A stretch of DNA of 64,000 nucleotides from Cucumis sativus (GCF_000004075.3 NC_026655.2:9592723-9656722); one strand, 5' to 3'. Counted from the first letter of the stretch, positions 22,541-34,629 are shown. Notes: a model not told the origin generated them from the sequence alone. Numbers and translations are program-made.

Positions 22541-25500
22541 ACTCTGTCTCAAGGCCTCCTCTTTGTTTGGCCAGATGAGAATGGTTGGGAAAGAGCCGAC
22601 GCCACCACACCTCCAAGGTAGTTGATTCAGAATTAATCGTAAAATAGCTTCACCTTTCCATGTATTATTAACTGCAATATGGGATCATTCCTGCATTATC
22701 ACTGCTATTGTCACCTGATGACTTTGATAAGCCTGAGTTCTCATCAGTTACGATTCAGCGGGATTTATTTTATGGTTATGATACACTAATGGAGAATGTA
22801 TCAGATCCTTCCCACATAAATTTTGCTCATCACTAGGCAGGGGAGGGCCAACGTGAAAGAACCTTTTCAACTAAACTTGAAATTTGCACCAGTGGTTTAG
22901 TTATTGATTGAATCATTATGGTCGTTTGTGTTTTTCTTTTCTTTCTGTTTCTGATGAATGCTAAATGAAAGAAATGTGTCATATATAAATAACTAAAAAA
23001 CTTCAATGTTACCTGCTGGGTGCTGTTAAATATTTACTATGATTTAGAAGAGATTATGTTTCAGGAAGGAACATCACAATGTCTTGCTTCTGAAAGGAAC
23101 ATTTTCACAGGTTACAGGGAGGCAGGACCAAGCAAAACCTTTACCTTTCAAGGTGGATTCTAATGGTTCCTGGGGATTTTCTGGAGCAAATAAGGGTAAC
23201 CCAAGGATTAGTGCCAAGTTTATTTCTCCTTGTTACTATATCAACAAGTAAAGATTTCACTCTTTTTCTCCTGTATTCACATTTGAACAATGCATAGCTT
23301 AAGATTGTTGGAACCATCCCTTACATATCTGATATTATACATCAATAGATATGCTTATGCATTTATGATGATTTGGTACCTCATGCATTAAGCGATAAAT
23401 TTTTGGTAGCTTAGTATACTGGTTGATAGAGTGATAGTTCATTGACAGTGGGCTATTTCTCTCAATTCTATTCCAAATTTGGCCAGTCTTCTCTGGCATC
23501 TCTGTCTTCCTTATAAACTTCTTACTACTAACAGCTTAACTAACTCGCTTTTCCTAACCATATGCATAAAAAAGTTCTTTTCAATGATTATTCTACCTCC
23601 TTGATCCTACGTATGACCAATTGGACATGGGCATAAGCTTCATTCACTATCAAGTTTCAGTTTGCGTTATACATGTAAACAGATTGTCCAAGGATTCTTG
23701 AATCCAAAGCTGCAAATTTGAAGCAAATTATTTAATGTGGATTTGAACATTGTATGACCAACTATGAGTTTCTGCTCAAATGACAAAAAATTTCGAGCCT
23801 TACTAATTAAGGGATCAATTAGGATATAAATAACACATACACATACCATGATGACCATCCGGAATTTGGCAATTTTTTTTTAAAAAGAAAAAAGTTTCAT
23901 TTCTCACTCTTTCTTTTTGGATGCATTCCTGGATACAAATTTTAATAATGTTAGGCTGAGCAGGTAAGTATTATTCTTAAGAAATGTTTAATATTTGAAG
24001 TCAAGTATTATTTAATAATGTAGGGAGGGAAACGATAGTTAATAACAAGTGACCAGAGGAACCCAAGCACGTGAACCTTGAGACTTGAGTGTATTAGACC
24101 TGTTTAACGTTTCAGAATTTTTATAATTTTTCCACCATGAGAAAGACAGTATGTGCCATTTGAAATTATAGCTCTAGGAAATGGAAGGCAAAAAGAAATT
24201 AGAGAACTTTGATAGGAAAATGTTAGGAAAATTTCAAGTGCATTTGCTGTGCGTCTTTGATCACAGGAATGTGTCATCAGTTATGAAGGTGAGGATATTG
24301 AGATCACGGTAAATGAACAATTGCTTCAAGTTTGGTGAAATGAGCATGGGGTAGGAAATGAATAATGGAGTAGTCTTGAATGAGTATTCCAAGGAGGAGT
24401 ACACCAGATTTTTTAATTGCCAAAATAGGTTTTAGGAATTTATATCCATTTTATGCATTCAAGAAGGAAGGCAAAACAGGCTGTGGTGTAAGGAAGGGAG
24501 AAATGAATAGTAAGAACTAACTAGAGGTTCTTTAGTTTTGTGAAATTACGAGACATCTCAAAACTTGACTCTTGGAGCTTTTCTCAAAAAAAAAAAAAAA
24601 CCAGTTACAATACAAGTCCTCTAGCATAAAATTAGCAACACCCTACTGAATTTATTGGCAACTGTTTCAACATTCTATTTCCTTTTGTTTAAGTGCTAAA
24701 TATTATGAATCCCTTATACACAAATTCCTATAGGTTTTAACTTTATTGTAAAGTTTTCTTCGGAGTGGAGATTGACACAAAGCTTCCTTTACTTGGCGAT
24801 AAAAAATGGGTAATGTGGATTTCCTCCTTCAATGTGCTAGTGGGTCCTGGAAAAATTCGTTTTATTGTATGTACTGCTCGAAACTTCTTCCAGTTTTCAA
24901 TGGCCGGTCCTGTTTGATGGCAGGCAAGCAGTGCGGTGTTAATTAGATCTGTTTCTTATTTTTATGATATACTATCATCTCCACCGTTATTGGTCATTCA
25001 ACATGCATTATATGTGATATTACAGTGTTTGACTTCCTAAGTTTGCTTTTTCTATTAGGTAGTTCCTCGATGGCACAAGCATTGGACTTGGAATAAGGTA
25101 TATGATGGAGACATGATTGTTCTTTAGGGTCAAGAGAAGATATTTTTATCAATGGAAGGTTCGACAAATGTAAAGAATACACTAAAATAACGTTCACACC
25201 ATAGCATTCAGAAATTGGCTGAATCGGCATGGAAAGGGCCAAAACCGAATAGTTCAGAGCTAGCAGCCACTAGCGCCTGTCATCAACAGTTCTATCTAGA
25301 ACTCAGGTACTGAAAATTACCAGCATCTTGATTGTTTTTATAAAACTAAATGCTAAAAAGCATGAACACTTCAATTTAACTAGGAATATTCGTGTACAAT
25401 TTGTCCAATTTCTACCATTATTGTAAGTATGTAAGTCCAATTTTAACGATCCCAAGTGTAAGGACCTAATTTTTACTATTAAAAATAAGTGTGGTTGATG

Positions 25501-25850
25501 GGACTATTCTTTGGGTTGATTTTTGTCTTCTATTATCATCTCCACTACAGACTACAGATGCTGGACAGATTTGAGCAACACACTCCATTGTTTCATCATG
25601 TAAAGGAGCTTATAAAACATTTCAAACAGTGCAAAATTGCAAAAGCTCCTAATTGGTGCAGCTGTAGTTTTTGCGGCCAACGCCGGCATCTCTTCTGCTT
25701 TACAGATATGTATTATTCTCACTAGTCTTGCACTCACAAGCACCGGCTTGGCTTACGCTCTGTTTGAACTTCAAAGTGAATTGTGTTTTTGAACTTCAAA
25801 AGATTTGTGTGTTCATTGACTATGTTCATGGGGAGATTGATTAGAAGATA
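22541..25850 (+). pseudogene. PTC52 pseudogene, right copy (exons 2-7)
   Basis: A decayed genomic copy of PTC52 covering the end of exon 2 (22541-22619), exon 3 (about 22712-22836), exon 4 (about 23111-23247), exon 5 (about 24766-24922), exon 6 (about 25060-25304) and exon 7 (about 25558-25845), with introns retained. Lesions against the intact gene: the acceptor of exon 3 is deleted; the end of exon 3 reads CACTAGGC where the intact gene has CACAAGGT, giving a stop and a lost donor; the exon 5 acceptor AG is GG; TGG becomes TGA near the end of exon 5 and its donor GT becomes GC; CAG becomes TAG in exon 6; there are frameshifts in exons 6 and 7. Exon 1 is missing. It follows the right H2B gene on the same strand, mirroring the left arm. 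Similarity to the PTC52 3' flank continues to about 26290. Confidence 0.88.
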
Positions 25851-26914
25851 CCATTAGAGATTGAGAAAGAAATTGTTGTTTAGAGAAGTAGGATTTTAAC
25901 CAAGTAATGTTATATAGATTTTACAAAGGTATCATGGTTGAACATTTTAAAACAAAAGTAGAGATGAATGTATCCTTTCCTTTTTCGTAGTCTCGTATTT
26001 TGTTGATGGATTTTTAATTTTGATTCTTTACAATCAAAACACATGCTTTTGTCCTTCAATTATTCGTACCTCATTTTTTTTCTAATTAGGTAAAGATTTT
26101 ACGAATACGATTTTATAGAATTTCAAGAAATGATCTTTTGGTTTAAGTTATCATGAATGTCAGAATTGTTGCATTTCTTACCAATCTTACAATATTATTA
26201 TATAATGGTTTTATTGTATTTCTAAAGTAAAACTTTTAATAAGGTGTGGATCAAAATCGAATATTTTGAATATTCAAGAATGTAAATTGATTTTAAAACT
26301 TACAATAAAACATTACAATAACACCATGATCCTCGAGGAGGGGTGGGTGGGTATTAAAAATAACTCTAATAAACTTAAGAAGACCATTTCATTAAATTAA
26401 TTTCAATACATACTATTTCTTCCAAGAGGTCTCAAACTTTGGGGGAAAAAAAACATGATAAAATGTGTTTCCAAGTTATAAACACTAAGAATGTCACTGA
26501 TATAAATCATATACATGTTGATTTGTTTAAAATGTTTGATTTCTAATTTAAATTAAAAAAGATTTCGCATTTTATCAATATTTTCGACCTCAGTGCTTTA
26601 ACAAAGAACACAAAAAAGAGAGAAAAAATAAAATAAATTTAGAAGTAATATGTAGAAGAGATGGCAGCCAAGAAGAAGAGAAGATAAGAACCACGCTTAT
26701 ATCAAAAGCAAATTAAAACCACAAATTCATGAACAATGGTGGGGAATTGATTAATGACTATGACAAAGATCTAACTGGGCCACAAAGCTTCTCCAAATTG
26801 GAGAAGGAAACTACACCACACAACAAACCACAAACACTTAATTTTTTTTTGTTTTGTAGTGAGATATTTCTCATTATAGTGTGTCTAAAGGAAAAAAAAG
26901 GACAATAAACCAAT

Positions 26915-27695
26915 TTACTTGGCCAAAATCTGCTGTTGTGCTTGATTCTCTTGCTGCTGTTGATAGTTGAGTGGCCTTCTGAACAACATTATGTGTGGCT
27001 CTGGGCGATGAATTGCATAATGAACCCATCCACGGCTTTGTTGAACACCGATCGCTCTCCATTCATTCTGTTCATCATCAACATCAAATTCCATTACTTC
27101 ATCTTAAAGGTATTCAGATTATGAGAGAGATCTCTTTCAATTTTTTAGTTCATTTTCTTTTCAATTAGCGGAACAGGATTTCACACAAGAAATTATGATA
27201 TATTTACTTCAGATTAATCATCACGCAATCAATCTATTGCATAATCCAACTACAAAGATCTCAAATGTATTCAGATTAATCATCACGCAATCAATCTATT
27301 GCATAATCAAACTACACAGATCTCAAATGTATTCAGATTATATCGCACAATCACATTGAAAGCAGCCGATGATTGTGAGAGAAATCTCTTCCACTTCCAA
27401 TTTAGTTCGTTTCCGACTATCAAAACAGGATTCGACCCAAGAAATAATGATTATAGAGAAGAATCATGAAATACTTACTTCAGAAAGAAGGCGATTCTTG
27501 GGGAGAAGTTTCGCCACTTCAGGAGTAAGCACCACATGCCTACAACAAACATCAACAAAAAAGAAAAAAAGAAAAAAAAAAACAAACCCCATGAGAATCA
27601 AACCATGTCGATGAAAAAAACCATCGAAGAGAAATCTCAGACCTATACTCATAGATATCATCAAAGTACTTCTCAGAGTACTGAATCTGACCCAT
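26915..27695 (-). CDS. CKS1: Cyclin-dependent kinase regulatory subunit CKS1 (3 exons)
   Basis: Exons 27695-27643, 27539-27479 and 27067-26915, joined with consistent phase at AG/GT-type junctions, give 88 aa, the usual size of plant CKS. The N-terminus reads [18 protein letters not shown], the second exon has [15 protein letters not shown], and the last exon has the CKS signature [20 protein letters not shown] (residues 58 onward). CKS is the small phosphate-binding subunit that docks on CDKs and promotes multisite phosphorylation of cell-cycle substrates. The sequence differs little from the Arabidopsis CKS1 I remember, and all conserved positions of the beta-hinge (HxPEPH) are present. Intron 2 (411 bases) contains a 62-base tandem repeat. 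The gene lies just beyond the end of the PTC52 pseudogene homology. It was easy to miss because no exon gives a long open frame. Confidence 0.95.
27210..27345. repeat. 62-base tandem repeat in CKS1 intron 2
   Basis: Units start at 27210 (CAGATTAATCATCACGCAAT) and 27272, with a partial third unit at 27334. The two full copies differ by only a few bases, so the duplication is recent. Confidence 0.85.
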
Positions 27696-27799
27696 CGCAC
27701 CGAACAAGAGAGAAAAAAGTCGGTCGGGCTTGTTTTGATCTGAAGAAAATGGAAAGGAATTGGAGAAATGGATTCCAGAAATTGGAGGAGCGATGAAGA

Positions 27800-28900
27800 A
27801 GAAGAAGAAGAAGAAGAAGGGGAAAGTGAGACGATGAAGTTGAAATAGTGGGTTGAATTTTGGGAAAGGGAGAAGAATATAGAAAGTTGAGGGGTTAAAA
27901 ATGTAAATTTATAGAAAGGTTGTTTATTATTTTTTAGTAATTTAATAATGATTTAATTTGTGGAGCTTCTCCGTTTGAATTTCAAATTTCAAATCCAATT
28001 CCCGCTCTTTCCATTTACAACTAATTCCTTTCTACGCTCTAATCGTTAGAGGTTTAATAACATTTTTTCTTTTTAAAAAAATTATATTAATTTCTAATTT
28101 CTAATATTTTAGGCTTTCATAGTTAATACTTAATAAATATACTATCAAACATATTTTGAATTTGTTTTTCGTTGGAATTTGGAATCTAAATTTGCTACCA
28201 CATGCATATATGAAAATATAAAATATAACTCTCTTTTTAATTCAATTAAAGGCTTTCAAATTGCCTACCAAACAAATCAAGGAGGGTCGTTTGCTTCATG
28301 GTGGATATTTGGATGAACACATTTGTTTTGTTGTAATATAAGATGTCTAAGCATTTGAAGATTTTCGAGCATTATAGGATGACACTCATAGAGGCATTTT
28401 GACAGTTTTAGATGTCTTTGCGAAACATGAGTTTTCAAAACGACCCTTAGTATAATTTGACTTATGAATGTTTTTTTTAAAGAACTCTGTGAACACTTTA
28501 TTTTACATTCTCTTTTGAACTAAATAGAACTCAGTTTGGGTTTATTTTCTTAGTAGTTTTTATTTGGTTTGCTAAACTCTCGTTTTTTGATTGTTTGTTT
28601 TACATTTTATTTAATAAAATAAATAGACTTTACTTCATTTTTAAAGTTTTTGAAAATGTTATTTATTTTAAGTAATGACCTCAGCTTAGATGAAAAAAGT
28701 TGAGTCATTACAACTAATTCTAAACTTGATTAGTCATCTTAAACTCGCCAGCTCCTACTTAATGCCTTACACGTGTAGGTTTAATATTTCCTCTAATCAT
28801 GCTTAATTTTAACCCAACATATAACTTGCTAACTGATTCGAAGGAAAGTGAGTCATCACAGCTTCTCAACTTTCTTTCCTTGCCTAGCGCTTCCTCGCCT
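27800..28900. other. CKS1 upstream region and intergenic DNA
   Basis: Begins with a GAA trinucleotide run (about 27795-27820) in the probable CKS1 5' UTR/promoter. The rest is AT-rich with no recognised gene. The right end (28740-28860) is weakly similar to 6790-6900. Confidence 0.4.
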
Positions 28901-28984
28901 AATTTAAAACCAAACACTACCCTTTCTCACGTCGCCTAGTCAGAACATGTACTCTTCCTCGAAAGATATAGTACTTGTGGTTAG

Positions 28985-30088
28985 TATATTTACAACTTCC
29001 TTATATCCCCTCTACTCAAAATGCAGACTTCACACCATTCATCCTCTCATCACCGTTCGTTCAAGATTTCTTCAAAACTATTAGGTTCTTCAAGTTCATC
29101 CTCTATAGAGTGATAAAAAATATAGCCAGCCCATACAAATCTAGTAGGAGATCGAGTAGTTCTTCCTTCTCTATCTCTGAAAGAAATAATCATCTAGGTT
29201 ATTTGATTGCCTCTATGTTATAACTTCAGAGGTACTACGGAAATCTAATGATTATGCTTGTTTATTAACTAATCACTAAACTTCCATGACTAGGATGGAC
29301 CTCAATGAGGTAGCAGAGGATTCAAATTGATTCTTCAACGTTGGTTTCTTTTCTTTTTTAAAGTTCATATAGAGCTCATCTTCTCTAAACATCACATTTC
29401 TACTAATCAATGTTCGGTTTGAATTAAAATCTAAACACTTATAGCCTTTTTACTCTTTTTGCATACCTTATGGACATGCATTTTAATGCTCTAGGTTCCA
29501 CCTTGCTTTGCGCTCAGAATAAACATAGGTCGTGCATCCAAAAATCTTCAAGTTTGATAAGACAGGAGGTGTTCTTTTCCACATTTCTTCACGCGCCTTA
29601 AAATTATTAGAAACGCTATGGCTTCTATTAATAGTATATATTATAAGTTGTCATAGCTAAAGTTTTTGTCCAAAATTGTTAGGAATCTTAGCTTCTAATA
29701 GCATATTTCTCATCCCTTCCATCAAAGTTCTATTCATCTTCTTTGCAACTCAATTATGTTAAGATGTGAAAACAACAGTTTCGTGTCTAGTAATTCCACA
29801 CTCATCACAACGAACACCTTAAAGTTATTTCCTAAAGTTTCGTAAGCCGTCTCTTCCTTATTATGTTTATCAACGTTAGTCATTGTAGCAGGTAATTCCT
29901 TTGGATCTTCAATAGCTTTTAGTACCTTTCGAGAACTCAAAATTGCTTGATTTGTACTTTTTTTTGTCGAGAGGGTAAAATCTCCTCCTTCATTAAACTT
30001 CACTATATCAAATGTTACGGTGGCTATTGCAGAAAACTTCAAGAAATTCACAAATCTTCGAGGAACCTTTTGCTCTGATACTACTTGA
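28985..30088 (-). mobile_element. Ty1/copia retrotransposon relic (internally deleted)
   Basis: Reading down the minus strand: a primer-binding-site-like GTATCAGAGC (about 30083-30072, complementary to initiator Met tRNA), then a gag start with FDIVKFNEGGDFTL and AIEDPKELPATMTNVDKHNK (about 30030-29840). It then passes straight into integrase, reading VRCDECGITRHETVVFTS, MNRTLMEGMRNMLLEAKIPN and NFKAREEMWKRTPPVLSNLK followed by IFGC (about 29825-29450). The start of the reverse-transcriptase region follows, with PTRFVWAGYIFYHS and EEPNSFEEI (about 29150-29020). The rest of gag, the protease and the integrase N-terminus are missing, as are most of RT and RNase H. Stops and shifts are frequent. 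The element is dead. Confidence 0.8.
30072..30084 (-). other. Primer-binding site of the copia relic
   Basis: Minus strand reads GTAGTATCAGAGC, matching the TGGTATCAGAGC class of plant Met-tRNA primer sites except at the first bases. A 5' LTR would lie at higher coordinates (about 30089 onward); its outer end could not be fixed. Confidence 0.55.
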
Positions 30089-31794
30089 TAAAATCCAAAG
30101 AAAATAGACAAAACCTCTTACTTATTTAGGCCAAGGCATGAACACCACACGTTAGCTCAACAGACAGCCATGTGCTTCAACTTTTCTCTTTGCACCGAAC
30201 TCAAAAGCAGAGATATGGCAAGCAACAATTTCATTTCTTCGTGCAGCTAAAGAAATTGGTTTCTTGTTTTTCTGTCAACTCAGAAATTCGATTTCAGATG
30301 AAAAATGAAAAAGATATTTTAAGGCATTTTTGGAGAAGAAGAGGAAGAAAGAATTACACACACATATGTATAGTGGTTAATTTGGTATCAAAATCTACAT
30401 CCACTCTTTCAAGATTCTGAAGCTTTAACGATGGATTCAAGATTACAACTACAGCAAGAAAATCTTGTATAAGTTCTTTCTATGAAGTTATTACACAGAG
30501 TACTTGAGTTAAAGTTGTTAAGAGAATAAAACTAAAAAAAACCAAATTAGTTGTAAAAAGAACACTTATCCTCTATTTTGAAGCTAACTCTACTGTTTCT
30601 TTTATGGTAGATGAAGGTCAAAGGTCTTATGGAATTTTGGTTCAGACTTCAACAACTTCAATGTGCCACCATCCACCACTTCATCTTAATATCCTTACAT
30701 ATTTCCCCTTGAATCTATCAAAACCATCCAACAAACCCCAAAATCAAATCCAATTATTAATTCCTTAAATTCCAATCAAATCCCCCAAAATTCACATCTA
30801 AAGTTTAATGTTTTTTAAGATATTTTGGTTGGAAAATCCATAAAAGTCAAATTCATGAGTTATCTAAATTGACTATACAAAATAATCGAGATGAAGGATC
30901 TAAACTTGACTGAAAACTTAACGAAGATATATGATCATGCTGATGCCAAAATCTGGACAGCAGAAATGTATTTGGCCACTATGTGACATCAAATGGATTT
31001 GTACGAACAAGAGAGAGAGAGATTGTCACACTTAAGAGAGTGAAAAAAATGTGAAAGCCAGAAAGTCTAAAAGCACATATGATTAAAATAACCTCTCATA
31101 TGAAGTATAACAATGATGTATTTATGAAAGGAAGTTGACCTACGTTTTTTTCTAGTTTTAGAGTTGCTTTAAGATAATGAGATTAACTTACTAAGTCGAG
31201 AGACGTGTTTGGTTTCATGTAACCTGAGCACCTTTCTTAATATTGCATGGTTGATTTTTATTACATAAAGACATTGTTTTGTTTCAAAATAGTCTATAGA
31301 ATCACAAGAAAGATAGAGAGAAAGGGAGTTTGAAAGAGGTTAGAGAGACTGAGAGGCTAGAGATTGCATGGTTGGTTTCAAACGATTTTTTTTATTCTTT
31401 ACGATCTATTTTTACGTTGGGAAGGGAAAGGAATATAAAATTAACGAAGGGTAACTTAGACAATTCACCATCAATTTGTTCTAAAAATCAATCTTAAAAA
31501 TCTTTTATCCCTCTATTTTATTTAGCCTATTTTTGACAATTTTCCAAAATACTCTTACTTTAGTTTTGGATGGAAAACAATTAAAGTTTTATTTGAAAAA
31601 TACCATAAACTATTATTTTTTTTATAAATATCCTAAAAAAAAAAGTAAAAAAATACTCTCAATCCAATTTTTACATCAATTTTTTCACAAACAAAATCAA
31701 AACAAAAATTTAAAGTTAAAACAAAATTAAAATTATAATATAAAAATTTCTATTTAAAGCGTATTAAAATAATGGGAGTGCTTGCAAAAATAGC

Positions 31795-31975
31795 AAAAAA
31801 AAAAAAAAAAACTATGATAACATGACCCATGTCACTACATTTTCTAAATTGTAAAAGTAGCAAACTTAAAAGCTGATAACCTTTTTATAGCTATATGATA
31901 TCACTAATTTTACGTAATACGCAAAAAATAGGTGTCATGAACTGTTTTTTTTTTCTAAACCTTTCCCAAAATAAT
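31795..31975. repeat. Interspersed repeat, left member of an inverted pair
   Basis: About 180 bases similar to the reverse complement of 37130-37345 (shared blocks: CTACATTTTCTAAATTG, GATATCACTAATTTT and GTGTCATGA(A/G)CTGTTTTTT). The other copy has about 55 extra internal bases. Confidence 0.7.
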
Positions 31976-32059
31976 AACTAGACAAATAAAATAATATATA
32001 GTTGACTATTAACATACACTAAATTTCTCTCGACTCGTCTCCAAACAATCCTATATGTG

Positions 32060-32142
32060 TCGGGAGATCCTTTTCTGACGCATTTGGATTATACGCCGAT
32101 GCATTTATGCACCGGAAGAGCCACTATTTCTTGCAGTGTTTA
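32060..32142. mobile_element. CACTA-like transposon end
   Basis: GC-richer segment with repeated TGCATTTATGCACCGG-like motifs, closing with TTTCTTGCAGTG, which resembles the TTCTTGTAGTG right terminus of plant CACTA elements. The matching end was not found. Confidence 0.35.
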
Positions 32143-32196
32143 GTATAATTTATTGGAAAATTGCAATGGACGACTATTTTAGCAATAATAATTAAT

Positions 32197-32395
32197 GATA
32201 TAGCAACATTTTAAAAAATTGCAAATATAACAAAACTATCACTGATATACTTGTATCGCTGATAGACTTCATATGGTATATCAGTGATAGATCAATATTT
32301 GCAACATGATCTATCAGTGATAGACTTATATCATTGATAGAATTTGACAAATTTTGCTACATTTGTAAATTTTTTAAAATTGTGCTATATACTTA
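32197..32395. mobile_element. MITE-like palindromic element with internal TATCAGTGATAGA repeats
   Basis: Terminal inverted repeats of about 36 bases: the left end has AGCAACATTTTAAAAAATTG and the right end reads its inverse with a few changes (TACATTTGTAAATTTTTTAA). Inside are several copies, in both orientations, of a 13-base near-palindrome (CTATCAGTGATAGA). I associate this element type with cucurbit genomes. A degraded relative appears near 61180-61300. Confidence 0.6.
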
Positions 32396-32399
32396 ATTG

Positions 32400-33450
32400 A
32401 TTTAAATTTAATTGCTAAATTTGCAACTATCCCTAATTTATTTTCCATTTTCCCACATTAATTATACATATAATTAACCAAAATCCTTAAAATCCACAAC
32501 TTTAATATAAAAAAAAAAGGTTTAAAGTGATAGGTGCGGAAATAAATTTAATCAATATTTGTATCAACACGTATTGCAACAATTGCTAATGGATATACTT
32601 TATGAATATTATTGACATGCAATATCAAAATTTCCTCAATATCCATCCAAAATTTGTAAATATAAGGACATGATATGGTATATTGCATATGTTTCACATA
32701 TTCGTTTGCAAATGAACAAACAAACTATATTATAATGAGGTGAAATTATAGCATCTATATAATTCTCACTCAACCTCCCACGAACAAAAGTGACCCCTCT
32801 AGGGCTATCCAAAGAATGTAGAATCCATTATTAAAAAGACAAAGAAAATTAAGGAATATGAAAATTTTGTACCATAACAATAGCCAATCACTCAAAAATA
32901 TTCTTTGCATTCTTAAAGGTAGTTGGAACCTTAGAAAGTCATAGGATTATAATTGAAAAGAAAAAGAAAGGAAGAGCTTAGAAGTTTTGGACTTTGGCAT
33001 ATCTTGCAATCAAAGCAACATTTGGTTCATTTAAAACAAAAGAGGGAAATACAAAATCAATCTTCTATTAATTGATCTATCTTTAATTATTCACTTATAA
33101 TTCCATATTTAATGGTTGGCAAAATATATTCTTATATAGTGTTTAAAAAGGTGTTCAAATGCTTACATTGATAGTCCAAGAAAAGAACCTGAATCCCCTT
33201 TTGATGTCTTGAGTTTCATGCAAGAAACCCTAAAGTAATGATGAAATTTAAAAAAAAAAAGTGTTGTAAATAATGAGAGAAAAGAGAATACAAGGCAAGT
33301 TTTATTAGTTAAATCATTCCACATCCAAACTTCCAAAACCTCTCTTATATATTAATCCATTCTCAGTTCCTTCTTTTTGTAGTACTCTTCTTAAAGCAAA
33401 GCCTCTTCAATCAAAGTTGGCTTCTTTTCCTTAGCAGAGAACTATCCATC
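32400..33450. other. AT-rich promoter-side region of the 33.5-kb LEA_2 gene
   Basis: No gene seen. The last 150 bases hold a TATATATTAA block (about 33345-33358) at a plausible TATA distance from the downstream start codon. Confidence 0.35.
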
Positions 33451-33457
33451 CTTGAGC

Positions 33458-34051
33458 ATGGCAGGTCCTCCGCAGCCACTGTCACGATCTGGCCCCTCAA
33501 GGATATTGCGTTTTGTCATAATTTTCTTAGTGGCATTGATCATACTCGTTGGCCTTGCCGTGCTCATTATCTGGCTAACTGTTAGGCCGAAACGACTGAG
33601 CTACACGGTGGAAAGCGCTGAGGTCCATAACTTCGACATGACCGACACCCAACTCAATGCATCCTTTAGTTTTGGGGTAAGAGCATATAATCCCAATAAA
33701 CGAGTCTCGGTTTACTATGATTCCATCACTGCCACAGTTGGGTTCGGTGATCAAGACTTGTCTTTCGGCGTGCTCAGTCCTTTCTACCAACCTCACAAAA
33801 ACGAGCAATGGTTGAACATCCACCTCAACGCTCAAAACTTTCTATTGCACGACTCTGTGTCGAAGGAATTGGCACTTGAAAGGTCAGCTGGAGAGATGGA
33901 TTTGGATCTTTGGATCAAGGCAAGAATTAGGTTTAAGGTTGGGGTATGGAAGTCCGCGCATAGGACGCTTCGAATCCGGTGTTCGCCGGTGATTGTCTAC
34001 TTGTCTAAATCCAAGACTTTCAAGAAGACTACTTGCTTTACAGAAGTCTAA
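33458..34051 (+). CDS. NDR1/HIN1-like (NHL) LEA_2-domain membrane protein, intronless
   Basis: Encodes 197 aa from the ATG at 33458; the open frame extends two codons upstream only to a TTG. A short Pro/Ser N-terminus precedes one membrane segment (about residues 19-44: FVIIFLVALIILVGLAVLII). An extracytoplasmic LEA_2 domain follows, with the family signature YNPNKRVSVYYDSITATV, an SPFYQPHKN motif and the C-terminal RFKVGVWKS...IRCSPV...CFTEV pattern. NHL proteins are type II plasma-membrane proteins linked to pathogen responses or senescence, and some act at plasmodesmata; which applies here cannot be told. It is related to, but clearly distinct from, the four array members at 39-64 kb: no intron, no Thr-rich N-terminus and no KRTR(I/L)IR motif. 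Confidence 0.92.
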   Translation: MAGPPQPLSRSGPSRILRFVIIFLVALIILVGLAVLIIWLTVRPKRLSYTVESAEVHNFDMTDTQLNASFSFGVRAYNPNKRVSVYYDSITATVGFGDQDLSFGVLSPFYQPHKNEQWLNIHLNAQNFLLHDSVSKELALERSAGEMDLDLWIKARIRFKVGVWKSAHRTLRIRCSPVIVYLSKSKTFKKTTCFTEV

Positions 34052-34629
34052 GGTTATGGAATTTGGTTTTTTGCTTTTATCAAAAGTGTTTTTCTTTTTT
34101 CCTTCTTACTTTCTGAAAATTGTATTGTTGGTGTGGTTGTTGGGTTAATCTTTCAAGTGTTTAATTTGTGAGCTGTGATTGTTGCTTGGGTTTTTAATAT
34201 GTATATGCTCTTTTTGATCACTTTTTTTTGTTCAGTACAAATGTCAGTCCATTCTTTAACAAATAAGTGCAACCATTTGTAATTTGATTTGATTTAAATA
34301 ATTGAAATTTTTTATGTATACTTGTATTGTTTTCTATATTGCATAAACGAAGTTGGGAGTTTTTTGTTTTTTTTTGTTTTCCTTTCTGGAGAAAAAGATG
34401 GATTAAATCTCTCTCCTACCACATAATATATAAGTACTTTTAAGCATTGACACTCATTGATAGCATTATTGTCATCACACCATACTATATGCTAGTGGAG
34501 ATAGCTAGCTATGAGCATGCATTTGTTTTAAATTTGTTAGTTATCTTATTTAAATAATATTTGACTTTCGCTTCTCGTTTAATTATAAATGATATTTTTT
34601 AAAATACACTTTCTCATCCTTCTACATTT

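Noticed and set aside
29734-30111. 125-codon minus-strand open frame as a host gene
   Set aside because: It mixes copia gag with out-of-frame integrase and includes the PBS region; it is retroelement debris.
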